Assembly: GCA_963528625.1 (NCBI GenBank)
Contig: CAURVQ010000004.1
Span: forward strand, 15,094-79,093
Length of the DNA stretch: 64,000 nt
Origin: CALHVR01 sp963528625
GTDB taxonomy: Bacteria; Fusobacteriota; Fusobacteriia; Fusobacteriales; Leptotrichiaceae
Direction of reading: 5' to 3'
Every line of letters starts with the position of its first letter. Position 1 is the first letter of the stretch. Position numbers and translations under genes: made by a program. Positions 44,255 through 53,975 of this stretch are shown here, piece by piece. The notes under the pieces are model-generated. The model made no database searches. It saw only the letters and a list, made by a program, of their open reading frames with translations, and was not told where the DNA came from.

Positions 44255-46857
44255 TAATGCTCTCCATCAAAATACGAAATATCATTCAAATTATTTTCAT
44301 ACGAAAAATATTTTTTCTTTCCTAAAAATAATTGATCGTTCTCTCTTCTAATCGGAACGACATAAAATCCCCAATTATTCAAATCTGTATATATAAAAAA
44401 TCTCGTAATTTCATTTTGAATTGTATCTGTATCATTTTGAGTTAAAATTCCTTCATAATCAAACAATATATCAACAGCATCTCTTTCATCATATTCATTT
44501 ATATTTTTATATACTAACTCTTTTTTCTTTTCACCTTCCGCATTATGTACATAAACTTTAAATTCCATTGCTGAACTTGATTTATCTATATAATTTACCA
44601 TAACTTGTGCTTTTCTTGCTGTTCTTATAAGTTCTATCATCTCTCCATTATATTTTTCTGTCCAAACTGAATACGGTACAAGTGGAACTTCATTTTTTAT
44701 ACTCACTTCCATATGTCCAAATTTTTTATAATTCAAATATTTTATACATCCATCTAAACAATTTAATTTTAAATCATAATTATCTTTTGCCATTAATTCT
44801 CTATATTCTATCATTTTCCCCGGCACAAATTCTTTTAAGACTTCTTGAAATGTATTAATCTTTGTTGATTGTCCGCTTAATTTTATTAAAGAATAATCAA
44901 ATAAAGCACCTTCATTATAGTAAGTATTCAAAAATTTTCTAAGCATTCCATAAATATCTATTTTTACAATTTTTTCTATTTCTTTTATCGTAAAAATTTC
45001 TCTTGGATATGTAGTTATAGTATTAAAATATCTCTCATTTAAAATATGAAGTTTCCATGTCTTTAATTTTGTAATGTGTAAATCATTTTCTCCATCATAA
45101 TTATGTCCAATATCAAATCGTGTTCTTAATCTTCCATCTATTGTAAAAAATTCTTTTTTCAAATTCTCAGCTGCTTCCCATAACATATAAAAATTATTTT
45201 TAATTTTTTTGTACTCATCGCTCATTTTATTTTCAAATTTAGAATATTTTGTTGGAATTATTTTTTCACATTTTTTATACATTTCATCCATTTTTTCAAA
45301 AATTTTATCTACACCGTACTCATCAATAGCTTTATACAAAACACTATCATTATATTTTATTAAATTTCTTATTTTTATACTTTTTTTATTTGAATATTTA
45401 GTTGCCAAAACAATTTTTAAATATTGCATAATTCTATAAGTTAGATTATTTCCACCAAAATTCTCATCTCCATTTTCAAAACTCGTTTTTATGTCTAAAT
45501 AATAATATACTTTTTTATTTTCAATTCTATATTTACATGCTGCAAGATCTGTAGTTCCACCGCCACAATCTATTATTAAAGCACTATATTCCTCATTTTC
45601 TTCATATTTACCTTTTCTAATTTGATTTTCTATTGTATTATATAAAACTGCTATTGCCTCGTCCATACTATTTTTTTTCACAATTTCATATTCATTCTTT
45701 TCATCTTTCATAAATATTTCTTCAAATAAACTTAAAAATTGTTCCTTTAATTTTACTGGACTTGAAGCATGAATCCTTTTAAATTTACACTTAAATTGAT
45801 ATTCTGCTCTTTTTACAACATAATCTAAATATGCTTTTATTATTTTTTCTCTTTTCACATATTGAGTGTTCCCATATTCATCTACAATTTTTTCCTTTTC
45901 TTTATAATTATGAACCCAGTTTTTTAAGCCATAAAATAACGAACCTGTCATAACATAATCATTCATCTCTAATTTTTTTAACGCATCATATCCAAACAAA
46001 AATTTAATATTTTCTTTATCAAAACAATCTTCTACATATGCTAATGTTGGAAATATCTCTCTATATTTTCTATCTCCATCATCAAATTTTACATAATTTA
46101 TTGCATTTAATGTTATTTTTTCATTCAAAATATCATTTGTTGGTATATTTTTTATATAATTGCTATCAAGATAAGTTCCTAAAGCTGTATTTGTCGTCCC
46201 AAAATCTATACACAATGTCGCATTTGTTTCTTCAAGATCTCTCACTTCAAAATCTTCAATTTCAACTTTATAATAATTTAATTTATATGGATAACTTGCC
46301 GTATTTTCTCCCTTTTTTCTATTATAGAATTTATATGTAAATTTTAAATCTTCTTCTTTTAAAAAAATAAACGAATATTTATTACTTTTAAGATTATCTA
46401 CTCTCAGCATCTTATCTTTTGATATTAAATAATATAAATCTTTACTCACAAGATCTTTTTCTAAATGAAAAATCCCACATACATAATTATTTGAATTAAT
46501 TAAAAATATATTTCCTTTTCCTATTCCATCAGGAATTTGAATCTTATAATTATCTTCTCTAGTTAAATTTAACCCTTTATAATATATTATTTTATGTGGT
46601 ATTTTAATTTTATTTTCATGATGTATTCTTCCATTTAATTTTTCATCAAATAAATGTTGTATATTTACTAAACCATTTTCTTTATAACTTTCTATTGTAT
46701 AGTTTGCTTTTACTCCTCTATATTTCATCAAAATATTTATCAATTCTTCACGAGTTGGATTTTGTAAATAAACTTCTATCAATTTTTCTTTCAATGCAAT
46801 TTGATACATTTCATAATATGATTTTCTTCTTAACTCTTCCTCAAAAAATAACTCCAT
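44254..46857 (-). CDS. Hsp70/actin-like ATPase with a novel N-terminal domain
   Basis: An 867-residue cytosolic protein. Residues 1-205 are unrecognised. From about 212 an Hsp70-actin-fold ATPase begins: phosphate 1 CIDFGTTNTALGTYL, phosphate 2 ALIIDCGGGTTDLAACKY near residue 425, and adenosine-like IKLSGQSTKINTFQEVL near residue 660. The final 130 residues are beta-rich but lack a typical Hsp70 substrate domain. Long inserts separate the motifs. Translationally coupled to the M23 gene and directly after the kinase gene. Hsp70-like ATPases do occur with kinase and PP2C genes (for example YegD with YegI and YegK of E. coli). Role here unknown. Confidence 0.82.
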   Translation of the reverse strand: MELFFEEELRRKSYYEMYQIALKEKLIEVYLQNPTREELINILMKYRGVKANYTIESYKENGLVNIQHLFDEKLNGRIHHENKIKIPHKIIYYKGLNLTREDNYKIQIPDGIGKGNIFLINSNNYVCGIFHLEKDLVSKDLYYLISKDKMLRVDNLKSNKYSFIFLKEEDLKFTYKFYNRKKGENTASYPYKLNYYKVEIEDFEVRDLEETNATLCIDFGTTNTALGTYLDSNYIKNIPTNDILNEKITLNAINYVKFDDGDRKYREIFPTLAYVEDCFDKENIKFLFGYDALKKLEMNDYVMTGSLFYGLKNWVHNYKEKEKIVDEYGNTQYVKREKIIKAYLDYVVKRAEYQFKCKFKRIHASSPVKLKEQFLSLFEEIFMKDEKNEYEIVKKNSMDEAIAVLYNTIENQIRKGKYEENEEYSALIIDCGGGTTDLAACKYRIENKKVYYYLDIKTSFENGDENFGGNNLTYRIMQYLKIVLATKYSNKKSIKIRNLIKYNDSVLYKAIDEYGVDKIFEKMDEMYKKCEKIIPTKYSKFENKMSDEYKKIKNNFYMLWEAAENLKKEFFTIDGRLRTRFDIGHNYDGENDLHITKLKTWKLHILNERYFNTITTYPREIFTIKEIEKIVKIDIYGMLRKFLNTYYNEGALFDYSLIKLSGQSTKINTFQEVLKEFVPGKMIEYRELMAKDNYDLKLNCLDGCIKYLNYKKFGHMEVSIKNEVPLVPYSVWTEKYNGEMIELIRTARKAQVMVNYIDKSSSAMEFKVYVHNAEGEKKKELVYKNINEYDERDAVDILFDYEGILTQNDTDTIQNEITRFFIYTDLNNWGFYVVPIRRENDQLFLGKKKYFSYENNLNDISYFDGEH

Positions 46858-46867
46858 TTCTTTCTCC

Positions 46868-47722
46868 TCATTTAATTCCCTTTACTTCAACTAAAACTTT
46901 CTCTAAATTACTATATCTTTTCTCTTTTTCTATTTCTAACCCTTTTTTTACTAATTTCCCTAGCTTTTTTCCATATTTTTTTGTTATTCCTACTTTACTT
47001 TTTTCAAATTCAATATCATTCAAAAACCTTTCATAACTACTCTTTAATTTTCTCTTAAGCAACATAAAATATAAAACTGAAAAAATAGAATATATATCAC
47101 TTCTTTCATCTTTTATTGCAGTAAAGCTATATTGTTCTAAAGCTGAATAACCATCGCAAACTACGACTTCATTTCTAATTTTATTATCTAACTTTTTACT
47201 TGCTCCAAAATCTATAATTTTTACATTCATATTTTTATCTAATATTATATTTTTAGGATTTATATCTAAATGTAAAATTTTATTTTTATGAATTTTACTT
47301 ACAATTTTAATAATTTTTAAAAAAATATCAATTATTTCCTGTAATTTCATTTTATTTTTAGACATTATAATTTCTTTTAAAGAACTACCTTCAATTTTTT
47401 CCATTACAATATATTCTGTATTATTATATTTAAAATTATCAATTATTTTTACTATTCCTTTTTCAATATTCAATTTTTTTAAGTTCTTTATTTCAGTTTT
47501 GAAAATTGCCCTATACTTTTCATATTCATCTCTATTTTTTTTAGTAAAAACTTTTCCATTTTCATCTCTTAAAACTAAATTTTTAGGAAAATATTCTTTT
47601 AAAATGTACTTTTTTCCCTTACATTTTACGACATAAATATTTGAAAATTCTGTATTACAAATATGTTGTACTATCTCATAGTCACAACATAATTTATAAT
47701 TTATTGGTAAGAACATTTCCAT
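46868..47722 (-). CDS. Hanks-type serine/threonine protein kinase
   Basis: A 284-residue soluble kinase without membrane helix. It has the ATP-Lys in KYILKEYFP, the hinge VMEKIEGSSLKE, the catalytic loop HLDINPKNIILD (HRD here is HLD, with D and N kept), the DFG loop KIIDFGASK, and GYSALEQY/DERSDIYS of the C-lobe. The glycine-rich loop is weak (NTEFSNIY). Overlaps the upstream gene's end by about 29 bases. Probably the PpkA-like writer for the FHA proteins of the same operon. Confidence 0.88.
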   Translation of the reverse strand: MEMFLPINYKLCCDYEIVQHICNTEFSNIYVVKCKGKKYILKEYFPKNLVLRDENGKVFTKKNRDEYEKYRAIFKTEIKNLKKLNIEKGIVKIIDNFKYNNTEYIVMEKIEGSSLKEIIMSKNKMKLQEIIDIFLKIIKIVSKIHKNKILHLDINPKNIILDKNMNVKIIDFGASKKLDNKIRNEVVVCDGYSALEQYSFTAIKDERSDIYSIFSVLYFMLLKRKLKSSYERFLNDIEFEKSKVGITKKYGKKLGKLVKKGLEIEKEKRYSNLEKVLVEVKGIK

Positions 47723-48860
47723 TTTTATCACGCCCTAATATTTCCCAATTTTTTAAAATTTCTTGTTCCAAACTCATTTTATATTCCGTTTTTTCTTTAA
47801 ATCTATTTTGTGTTATTTTCTTTTGTTTATACTTTTTTACTCTTACTTTTTTTCCACCTTTATTTTTTTTCATTTTCCCTTTTTCATATTTCATTTTTTC
47901 ATTATTTGAAATTTCTATATTTTTAAATTTAGTTTTTTCACTCTTAATCTTTTCATTTTTTTCTATTTTTTTAGAAAATTTTTTTATATTTTTTACAATT
48001 TCATATTCTTTTAAACTTTGATTTTTTTGTTGTAAATCATTTATTTCCTCTAAAGCATAACTTTCTAATTTTTTATTATTTTTAATTTTATTTAAAATTT
48101 TATCATTTAAAATAATCCCACTTAAAAATAAAATTATAACTATACTTAATACATTCCAAATTTGTCTAATTTTATTTGTTACTACTTCAAATCCTTTTAT
48201 TTTACTTTTACCTTTTATAGCAATTACAACAAAATTCATTTCATTTTCGCACTTTAATTCTTTATTTTGTATTTTTTCATCTATCTCTTTTTTTATATCT
48301 TTTATATTTTTAATTTTATTTATTTTCTCAAATGCCTCATCTTTTTCTATTATTTCATTAAAATTTTTATAAAATTCATTGTTACTTAATAATAAAATAT
48401 CTCCTTTTTTTATTTTTATTTTTTTTATCATTTCTCCTGAAATATTAATGTATTCTCGTTTTTTTCTATAAAGTTTTATATTTGACGCACCAATATTTAC
48501 AATTATTGCTTCATTTCCTTTCATTACAACACTAGCAATTTCAATATCTTGCATATAATTTTTATCAGCTTTCACTTTTTCATCAAAAATTTTATAATAC
48601 GCATTTTTAAATATTTCCAAAATATTTTTTATTGAAAACATTTTATTTTCTATATAATTTTCAATAATTGTTTTTACACAATCTTGAGCATATTTTTTAT
48701 CTTTTTCATAATCTGATGAAAGTACCCAAATTCCTTGCTTTTCCGGAATATAACTTACATAAGTACTTTTTTCATTTTCAACTTTTTCAAAATATGTTTG
48801 AAAAACTAATCCCTCTCTTTCAGTAACTTTTTCTTTTTTTATTTCCAAAATTCCCACCAT
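47694..48860 (-). CDS. Degenerate PP2C-like protein with a membrane helix and charged tail
   Basis: A 388-residue protein. Residues 1-215 follow the PP2C outline but lack the metal residues: VLSSDYEKD stands where ADGMG is expected, NIGASNIKLYR for GDSR, LLLSNNEFY for the SDG motif. A membrane helix follows (about 232-252), then a strongly basic, Lys-rich tail of 130 residues. Likely a pseudophosphatase or scaffold. The ATG at 48860 lies inside the end of the preceding gene. A TTG at 48848 with GGTGGGA upstream is an alternative start. Confidence 0.7.
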   Translation of the reverse strand: MVGILEIKKEKVTEREGLVFQTYFEKVENEKSTYVSYIPEKQGIWVLSSDYEKDKKYAQDCVKTIIENYIENKMFSIKNILEIFKNAYYKIFDEKVKADKNYMQDIEIASVVMKGNEAIIVNIGASNIKLYRKKREYINISGEMIKKIKIKKGDILLLSNNEFYKNFNEIIEKDEAFEKINKIKNIKDIKKEIDEKIQNKELKCENEMNFVVIAIKGKSKIKGFEVVTNKIRQIWNVLSIVIILFLSGIILNDKILNKIKNNKKLESYALEEINDLQQKNQSLKEYEIVKNIKKFSKKIEKNEKIKSEKTKFKNIEISNNEKMKYEKGKMKKNKGGKKVRVKKYKQKKITQNRFKEKTEYKMSLEQEILKNWEILGRDKNGNVLTNKL

Positions 48861-51145
48861 CTTTTATTATTTTTTTTCATAATTTTTTTATATTTTTTCT
48901 CAATTCTATCTTTTATATTTACTTCTATTTCAACATTTTTCATTTTATTTATAGCATTTTCATATTTTTGTTCTGCCTCTTTATAATTTTTATTTTTTTC
49001 CTCTTCATCACCTTCCTTTTCATACAATAAGATTTCAATTTTTGTTATTTTTTCATCTATTTGTTTTTCTTTATTTTCTTCTGCTTCATTTCCTAACTCA
49101 TTATTTAATTCTATATATTTTTCTTTTATATTTTTATAAATTCTTATAGCTTCTATATATCTTTTTAATGAATATAAATCTTCAGCTTCCATTTCCAACA
49201 TAGTTATTTCTTTCATTTTTTGTGAAATCATCTCTAATTTCTCTTTTTCTTTTTTTATTTCATTTTCTTTCAATTCTAAAATAATTTTATTTTTTTCTTT
49301 TTCTTTCTCTAAATCTATCTTATTTCTTTCTTCTAATTGAATAAAATCTCTTAATTTCCCAATAAATTTTTCAATATTTTCAGCACCTATCTCATCTCCA
49401 ATACTATAATAAATTTCTTTAGCTTTCATCAATTCTTCTATTCCACCTTCAGTGTTATTCATTTTTATTTGACTCATCGCATTTTCTACTTTATTTTTTG
49501 CATCTTTCATATTTATCATTCGCTTATTATCTAACTCTTCTATTTTAAGTTTTATTTCATTTACTTTATCTTTATCACCTAAAACTTCATATATTTTCAT
49601 AGCTTCACGATATTTTTCTTTAGCTACCTCAATATTATTCATTTCATAAATATTCCCTTGATTTTCAGTCAAAATAGCTTTATTGTATTCTCCTTTTTCC
49701 ATTTCTGTTATTTCAATCATTTTCGTTTCAACTTTTTCAGCATAATCAACATAAGCAATTTCATCATAAATATTTTTTATTTCCTTATATTTTTCTAAAG
49801 CTAATTTATAATTTTTACTTTCTACTGCTACTTCAGCTACTTTTTCTAAATTTTTTGCTTCTTTTAATTTACCAATTTCTTTTATTCTTTGATCTAAAAC
49901 TAATATTATATCATCTAATTTTAATTCATCACGCATATAATAAGTTTCTCCTAAAACATATTTTGCATTTACATAATTCCCTAACGCTTCATCATATTTC
50001 CCTTCATTAAATAACGCATTACTCTCAAAAATACTTTTAAATGTCTTTTCTAATTTATCTACCTCTTTTGCCTCTTCTTTACTTTCCTCTTTCATTTTTT
50101 CTAACTCTGCAAGAGTTGGTTTTGAAATCGTTACTTTTCCAATTATTCCTTTATTTAATTTTTCCATTTTTTGATATTCAGCTTCTTTTAATTTAATATT
50201 TTCTTTCACATTATTAAAATTTTTATTTTCTATCTCTTTATTTATATTTTCATTATATTTTTTTATATTTTTTAAACTTTTATTATTATTTGTCCAAGCA
50301 TAAACATTTACTCCTAAAAATAATATAATTATTATAGCTGCACTCAAAATTAATTTTTTTGTTTTTCGTTTACTAATTTTAGGTAATAACTCAGGCGTTG
50401 CTACTTTTTTTACATCAATTATTGCAAATGTACTATTTTCTATCTCATTTTTTTCTATTAAATTTATTTTATTTTGTAAATTTTTTATTAATTCTTTTCT
50501 ATCTTCCGTTTTATCAATCTCAATTTCTATTTCATCATCAGAGATATTTTCCCAAAATCCTAATGTCATCAAAATTATATTATCTTTTTCTTTTAACTCT
50601 ATCGCTTTTTTTGTAACATTTATATTTAATCTATTTTTATCTCCCACAATTTGTAATAAATTATTTTTATATCTATGATCTTTAATATTTTCTATTTCTA
50701 ACATATTTTCATCTACAAGACTTTGAGCTAATGTATCATCATTGCTTCGTATTAATATATAACCATCTCTTATATGATAAAATCTACAATTTCCAACTCC
50801 ACCATATAAGTAAGAATGATAATTACTTATTAATATTGATACCGATGTTTGTAATGTTTCATTTTTTAATTCAAACTGTTTTTCTTGTACTTTAAAATTA
50901 GCGTAATTTAACATTTCTTTTATTTTATCTGAACTAAATTCAGGTTCTAACATAAAATGTTCTATTACGCTTTTTATTGCAACTTTTGAAATTATCTCTA
51001 CATCAATATCATCTCCATATCCATCAGCTATTACCCATATCGCATAATTATCTAAACACACATATCCAAAATAATCATTATTTATAGATTTTGTTCCTTC
51101 TTCACTAAAAAAATTAGTAAAAAACTCGCTTTCTTCTCTTCTCAT
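48839..51145 (-). CDS. PP2C-like phosphatase domain with membrane helix and TPR/coiled-coil region
   Basis: A 768-residue protein. Residues 1-245 are PP2C-like (NNDYFGYV, VIADGYGDD, GVGNCRFYHIRDG), but the later metal motifs are altered: MTLGFWENISDDE replaces SDG-L and ENSTFAII replaces DN. Phosphatase activity is therefore doubtful. A membrane helix follows (LILSAAIIIILFLGVNVYAW, about 266-285), then about 480 residues of TPR-like and coiled-coil repeats (ALGNYVNAKYVLGE, ALEKYKEIKN, AIRIYKNIKEKY). The repeats would lie outside the inner membrane. Strong ribosome site. Confidence 0.8.
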   Translation of the reverse strand: MRREESEFFTNFFSEEGTKSINNDYFGYVCLDNYAIWVIADGYGDDIDVEIISKVAIKSVIEHFMLEPEFSSDKIKEMLNYANFKVQEKQFELKNETLQTSVSILISNYHSYLYGGVGNCRFYHIRDGYILIRSNDDTLAQSLVDENMLEIENIKDHRYKNNLLQIVGDKNRLNINVTKKAIELKEKDNIILMTLGFWENISDDEIEIEIDKTEDRKELIKNLQNKINLIEKNEIENSTFAIIDVKKVATPELLPKISKRKTKKLILSAAIIIILFLGVNVYAWTNNNKSLKNIKKYNENINKEIENKNFNNVKENIKLKEAEYQKMEKLNKGIIGKVTISKPTLAELEKMKEESKEEAKEVDKLEKTFKSIFESNALFNEGKYDEALGNYVNAKYVLGETYYMRDELKLDDIILVLDQRIKEIGKLKEAKNLEKVAEVAVESKNYKLALEKYKEIKNIYDEIAYVDYAEKVETKMIEITEMEKGEYNKAILTENQGNIYEMNNIEVAKEKYREAMKIYEVLGDKDKVNEIKLKIEELDNKRMINMKDAKNKVENAMSQIKMNNTEGGIEELMKAKEIYYSIGDEIGAENIEKFIGKLRDFIQLEERNKIDLEKEKEKNKIILELKENEIKKEKEKLEMISQKMKEITMLEMEAEDLYSLKRYIEAIRIYKNIKEKYIELNNELGNEAEENKEKQIDEKITKIEILLYEKEGDEEEKNKNYKEAEQKYENAINKMKNVEIEVNIKDRIEKKYKKIMKKNNKRWWEFWK

Positions 51146-51165
51146 TTTTCTCCTTTTATCTTTTA

Positions 51166-51702
51166 CTAATTGTTATCTTCCGTTTTTTCTTTTTCCCAAT
51201 CAAAATTTTGACCACATAAATTAACAAATATAAATTTACTTTCTCCTATTTCTATCATATCATAGCTTTCCAGTTGTCTTGATGTATATAAAGCTTCATT
51301 ATTTATATAAACAAGTCCATTCCCTTCTCCCGGAGTAATTATAAAAATTCTTTGTTTTGGATTGTAACTTATTGAGCAATGATTTTTTCTTGAAATACTC
51401 ATATCTCCTTCCACTCTTATGTCCATCTCTTCATTTCTTCCAATAAAATTTCTTTCCGATACAATTCTATAATCTTGTCCTTTTTCACTTCCTTTTATAC
51501 ACGCCAACCAACCTACTACCGGATCTACTTTTACATCTTTTGACCAATAAGCAGTTGTTCTGTCATCGTCATCCATTTCTTCCACTAAATTTACTTTTTC
51601 TTCCTTTACTTCCAGTTCAACCTTATCATTTCTACAATACGGACATTCTCTAAATTTATCATTATCAAACATATGCCCATTACTACATCTTTCTAATTTC
51701 AT
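51166..51702 (-). CDS. FHA-domain protein with N-terminal zinc ribbon
   Basis: A 178-residue soluble protein. The N-terminus is a zinc-ribbon-like CSNGHMFDNDKFRECPYC; the middle has a DDDDRTTAYW motif with a TT pair that could be the phosphorylated site; the C-terminal FHA domain has FIGRNEEMDI, SISRKNHCSISY and GLVYINN. FHA domains bind phosphothreonine. This protein is the likely Fha-like reader of the operon's kinase. AAGGAG supports the ATG at 51702. Confidence 0.87.
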   Translation of the reverse strand: MKLERCSNGHMFDNDKFRECPYCRNDKVELEVKEEKVNLVEEMDDDDRTTAYWSKDVKVDPVVGWLACIKGSEKGQDYRIVSERNFIGRNEEMDIRVEGDMSISRKNHCSISYNPKQRIFIITPGEGNGLVYINNEALYTSRQLESYDMIEIGESKFIFVNLCGQNFDWEKEKTEDNN

Positions 51703-51749
51703 CCTCAATCTCCTTTTTTATTTTTTATTAAATAAAATTAATTACTTTT

Positions 51750-52466
51750 TTATTTTAATAATATTTTTGTAACAGGTAAATATATTATATCTCCTGATTC
51801 TACTTTTACCGCTTTATTTCTTTCAAGCCTTGTTTTTCTTTTATCTTCTTTTTTCTCAAGTCCACTCCCATTTTGTGAACCTAAATCTTCATAATACCAG
51901 ATTCCATCTATCTTATTTAAACTTCCATGTACTCTACTTACAAGATTTGAATATCCTTCAATACTAACATCTATATCTACATCATTTCTTGCTGTACTTT
52001 TCCCAATTATAAGTGTTTTTTTTCTTCCAATTTCCCATTTTTTTATATCGTAACCTTCATCATTTTTTAAGATTATTTCTTTTATTTGATTTTTTTCAAC
52101 TTCTTCTATCTTTTTTACTTTATCTAAAAAATCTTTATATTCTTTCTCTTTATCTATTCTCATTTTATCTAATTCTTTCTTTATTTTCTCATTTTCAATC
52201 ATTCTATCTATAACTAAAAGATAAAACATTAATCCTAAAAATAAAAATATACCAATAAAAATACTATTTATCGTATATTTTGAAAAATGAATATAAATAA
52301 AAATTCCAACACTTATTACAATTAAAATTATTTCTTTCTGTTTCATTTTATAATTTTTTTGTTTTTTAAATTTTAAAATTTCTCTTTTTTTATATTTATT
52401 TACTCGCCTTTCAATAACATTTTTATATTTAAAAAAATTTATAATTCTTCTAAAAATTCCTTTCAT
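51750..52466 (-). CDS. Membrane FHA-domain protein
   Basis: A 238-residue protein with a very basic N-terminus, two membrane helices (about residues 41-58 and 61-80), a coiled coil (85-130) and a C-terminal FHA domain: LIIGKSTARNDVDIDV, NLVSRVHGSLNK and DLGSQNGSG. The FHA phosphothreonine-binding Arg, Ser and Asn are kept. GAGGAG precedes the ATG at 52466. It may anchor the apparatus or signalling complex at the inner membrane. Confidence 0.85.
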   Translation of the reverse strand: MKGIFRRIINFFKYKNVIERRVNKYKKREILKFKKQKNYKMKQKEIILIVISVGIFIYIHFSKYTINSIFIGIFLFLGLMFYLLVIDRMIENEKIKKELDKMRIDKEKEYKDFLDKVKKIEEVEKNQIKEIILKNDEGYDIKKWEIGRKKTLIIGKSTARNDVDIDVSIEGYSNLVSRVHGSLNKIDGIWYYEDLGSQNGSGLEKKEDKRKTRLERNKAVKVESGDIIYLPVTKILLK

Positions 52467-52483
52467 TTTTCTCCTCAATTTCT

Positions 52484-53944
52484 TTAATTATTATGAACTT
52501 TTTTCCCTTTTATTCTTATTTCTCCCGGTGTTTCAATTTTTATATCTGATTTTTTCCCTATAATTTCCAAACTTTCCCCATATACCGACATATCTCCTAT
52601 TGATTCTATTCCTATATAATCATCACTCACTATAACTAAATTTTTAGTTGATTTATTTACAAAACTTTCAGCTTCTTCCACACTATTTTTACTATTTCGT
52701 CTATATGATTTTGCTAAGTTCATTTCCATACTATCTTTTTCTATTTTAAAATTAAAGTCTTTCCTATTTATATGAAAATTTCTTTTTTCATAATCACTAA
52801 ACCGTCCATTTCCTTTATTATTTATCGCCCAAGATATTTTTGCCATTTTCTCATCTTTGTTTGGAAAATATATTTCAACCGTATCATTAATTTCTGGAGT
52901 ACAGAAAAATCCTGTATTTGTTTGTGAGTAAAATGTTTGGTAGCTAAATGCAAATCGTTTTAATCCATAATCAATATATGCCTTATAATTTTTACCGTTA
53001 TCTTCACTACTTTCAACTAAATTTTTTAAGCCTTCATAAAACATTACCTCCATTTTAGCTATATTATTTTCTTCAAAAACTCTTTCAACTTTAACTTCTA
53101 TTCTATTTCCAACAATTTTCTCGTTATACTTTCTCTCTACATAATATCTCGTTAAATCTGCTATCATCGCTTCACTTTTCAGTATATTATTTTTTAAATA
53201 TATATTACTTTCTATTACATTTAATCCTGTATTAATTCCATCTATTAATACATTATCAGCTAAATTTATATTACTTTCACTAAAAATTTTATAATATTTA
53301 TTTTTCATATTTCTTACTATTGAATAATTACAAAAATATTTTTCTTCTTTTATTTCATTGTTATTTTCAATTAATCCAACTGTTATAATACCTTTTGATG
53401 TAGCAAATATATGAGTTTGTAATTCGCTTGCAAGCCTTTTCAAAAAATCCCAATCAGTTTCATCAAATTGAATTTTAATATTTTCTATACTTTTTTTACA
53501 TACTTCAGAAGCAATAACATTTATTTTTTTATCTTTATATTCTTTATTAATTTCATCTATTATTTTTTCATATGTCCAACTCGTATCTTGAAATACTCTA
53601 TATTTTTTTTCTAATTTTCTGTCTAACATTATACTTTTTGAAAATATTTCTAAATACACTTCATATCCATCATTACCATAATGTAAAATTTCAAAATAAT
53701 CTATTATTCCATTAAAAATTTCATTTTCTACATCTTTATCTGTTTGTATTTTTACAATTAAATTACTATTTTCTTTTTCTATTATTTCTTCAAATTCTTT
53801 TTTTGTTTCTTTATCTATTTCTATTTTTATTTTCAAATTACTATGTACATTTACTTTTTCAAACAAATCAAACATTTTAATATTATAATAATTTATTTTT
53901 TTATTTTCTAAAAATATTTTTATTTGTTTCCCTTCAAACCTCAA
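52484..53944 (-). CDS. VgrG/gpD-like spike protein
   Basis: A 486-residue spike. Residues 1-300 resemble phage late-control gpD or gp27 (DETDWDFLKRLASEL near residue 167 is the family hallmark). Residues about 335-385 form a gp5-like OB fold (GFFCTPEINDTVEIYFPN). The C-terminus has short beta repeats (GDMSVYGESLEIIGKKSDIK) ending in a flat tip that could take a PAAR-like cap. It starts at TTG with GGAGGTGG upstream. It sits directly after the second tube paralogue, as in contractile-system gene orders. Confidence 0.87.
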   Translation of the reverse strand: MRFEGKQIKIFLENKKINYYNIKMFDLFEKVNVHSNLKIKIEIDKETKKEFEEIIEKENSNLIVKIQTDKDVENEIFNGIIDYFEILHYGNDGYEVYLEIFSKSIMLDRKLEKKYRVFQDTSWTYEKIIDEINKEYKDKKINVIASEVCKKSIENIKIQFDETDWDFLKRLASELQTHIFATSKGIITVGLIENNNEIKEEKYFCNYSIVRNMKNKYYKIFSESNINLADNVLIDGINTGLNVIESNIYLKNNILKSEAMIADLTRYYVERKYNEKIVGNRIEVKVERVFEENNIAKMEVMFYEGLKNLVESSEDNGKNYKAYIDYGLKRFAFSYQTFYSQTNTGFFCTPEINDTVEIYFPNKDEKMAKISWAINNKGNGRFSDYEKRNFHINRKDFNFKIEKDSMEMNLAKSYRRNSKNSVEEAESFVNKSTKNLVIVSDDYIGIESIGDMSVYGESLEIIGKKSDIKIETPGEIRIKGKKVHNN

Positions 53945-53975
53945 TTATTCCACCTCCATAGGTCTTTTAATTTCG

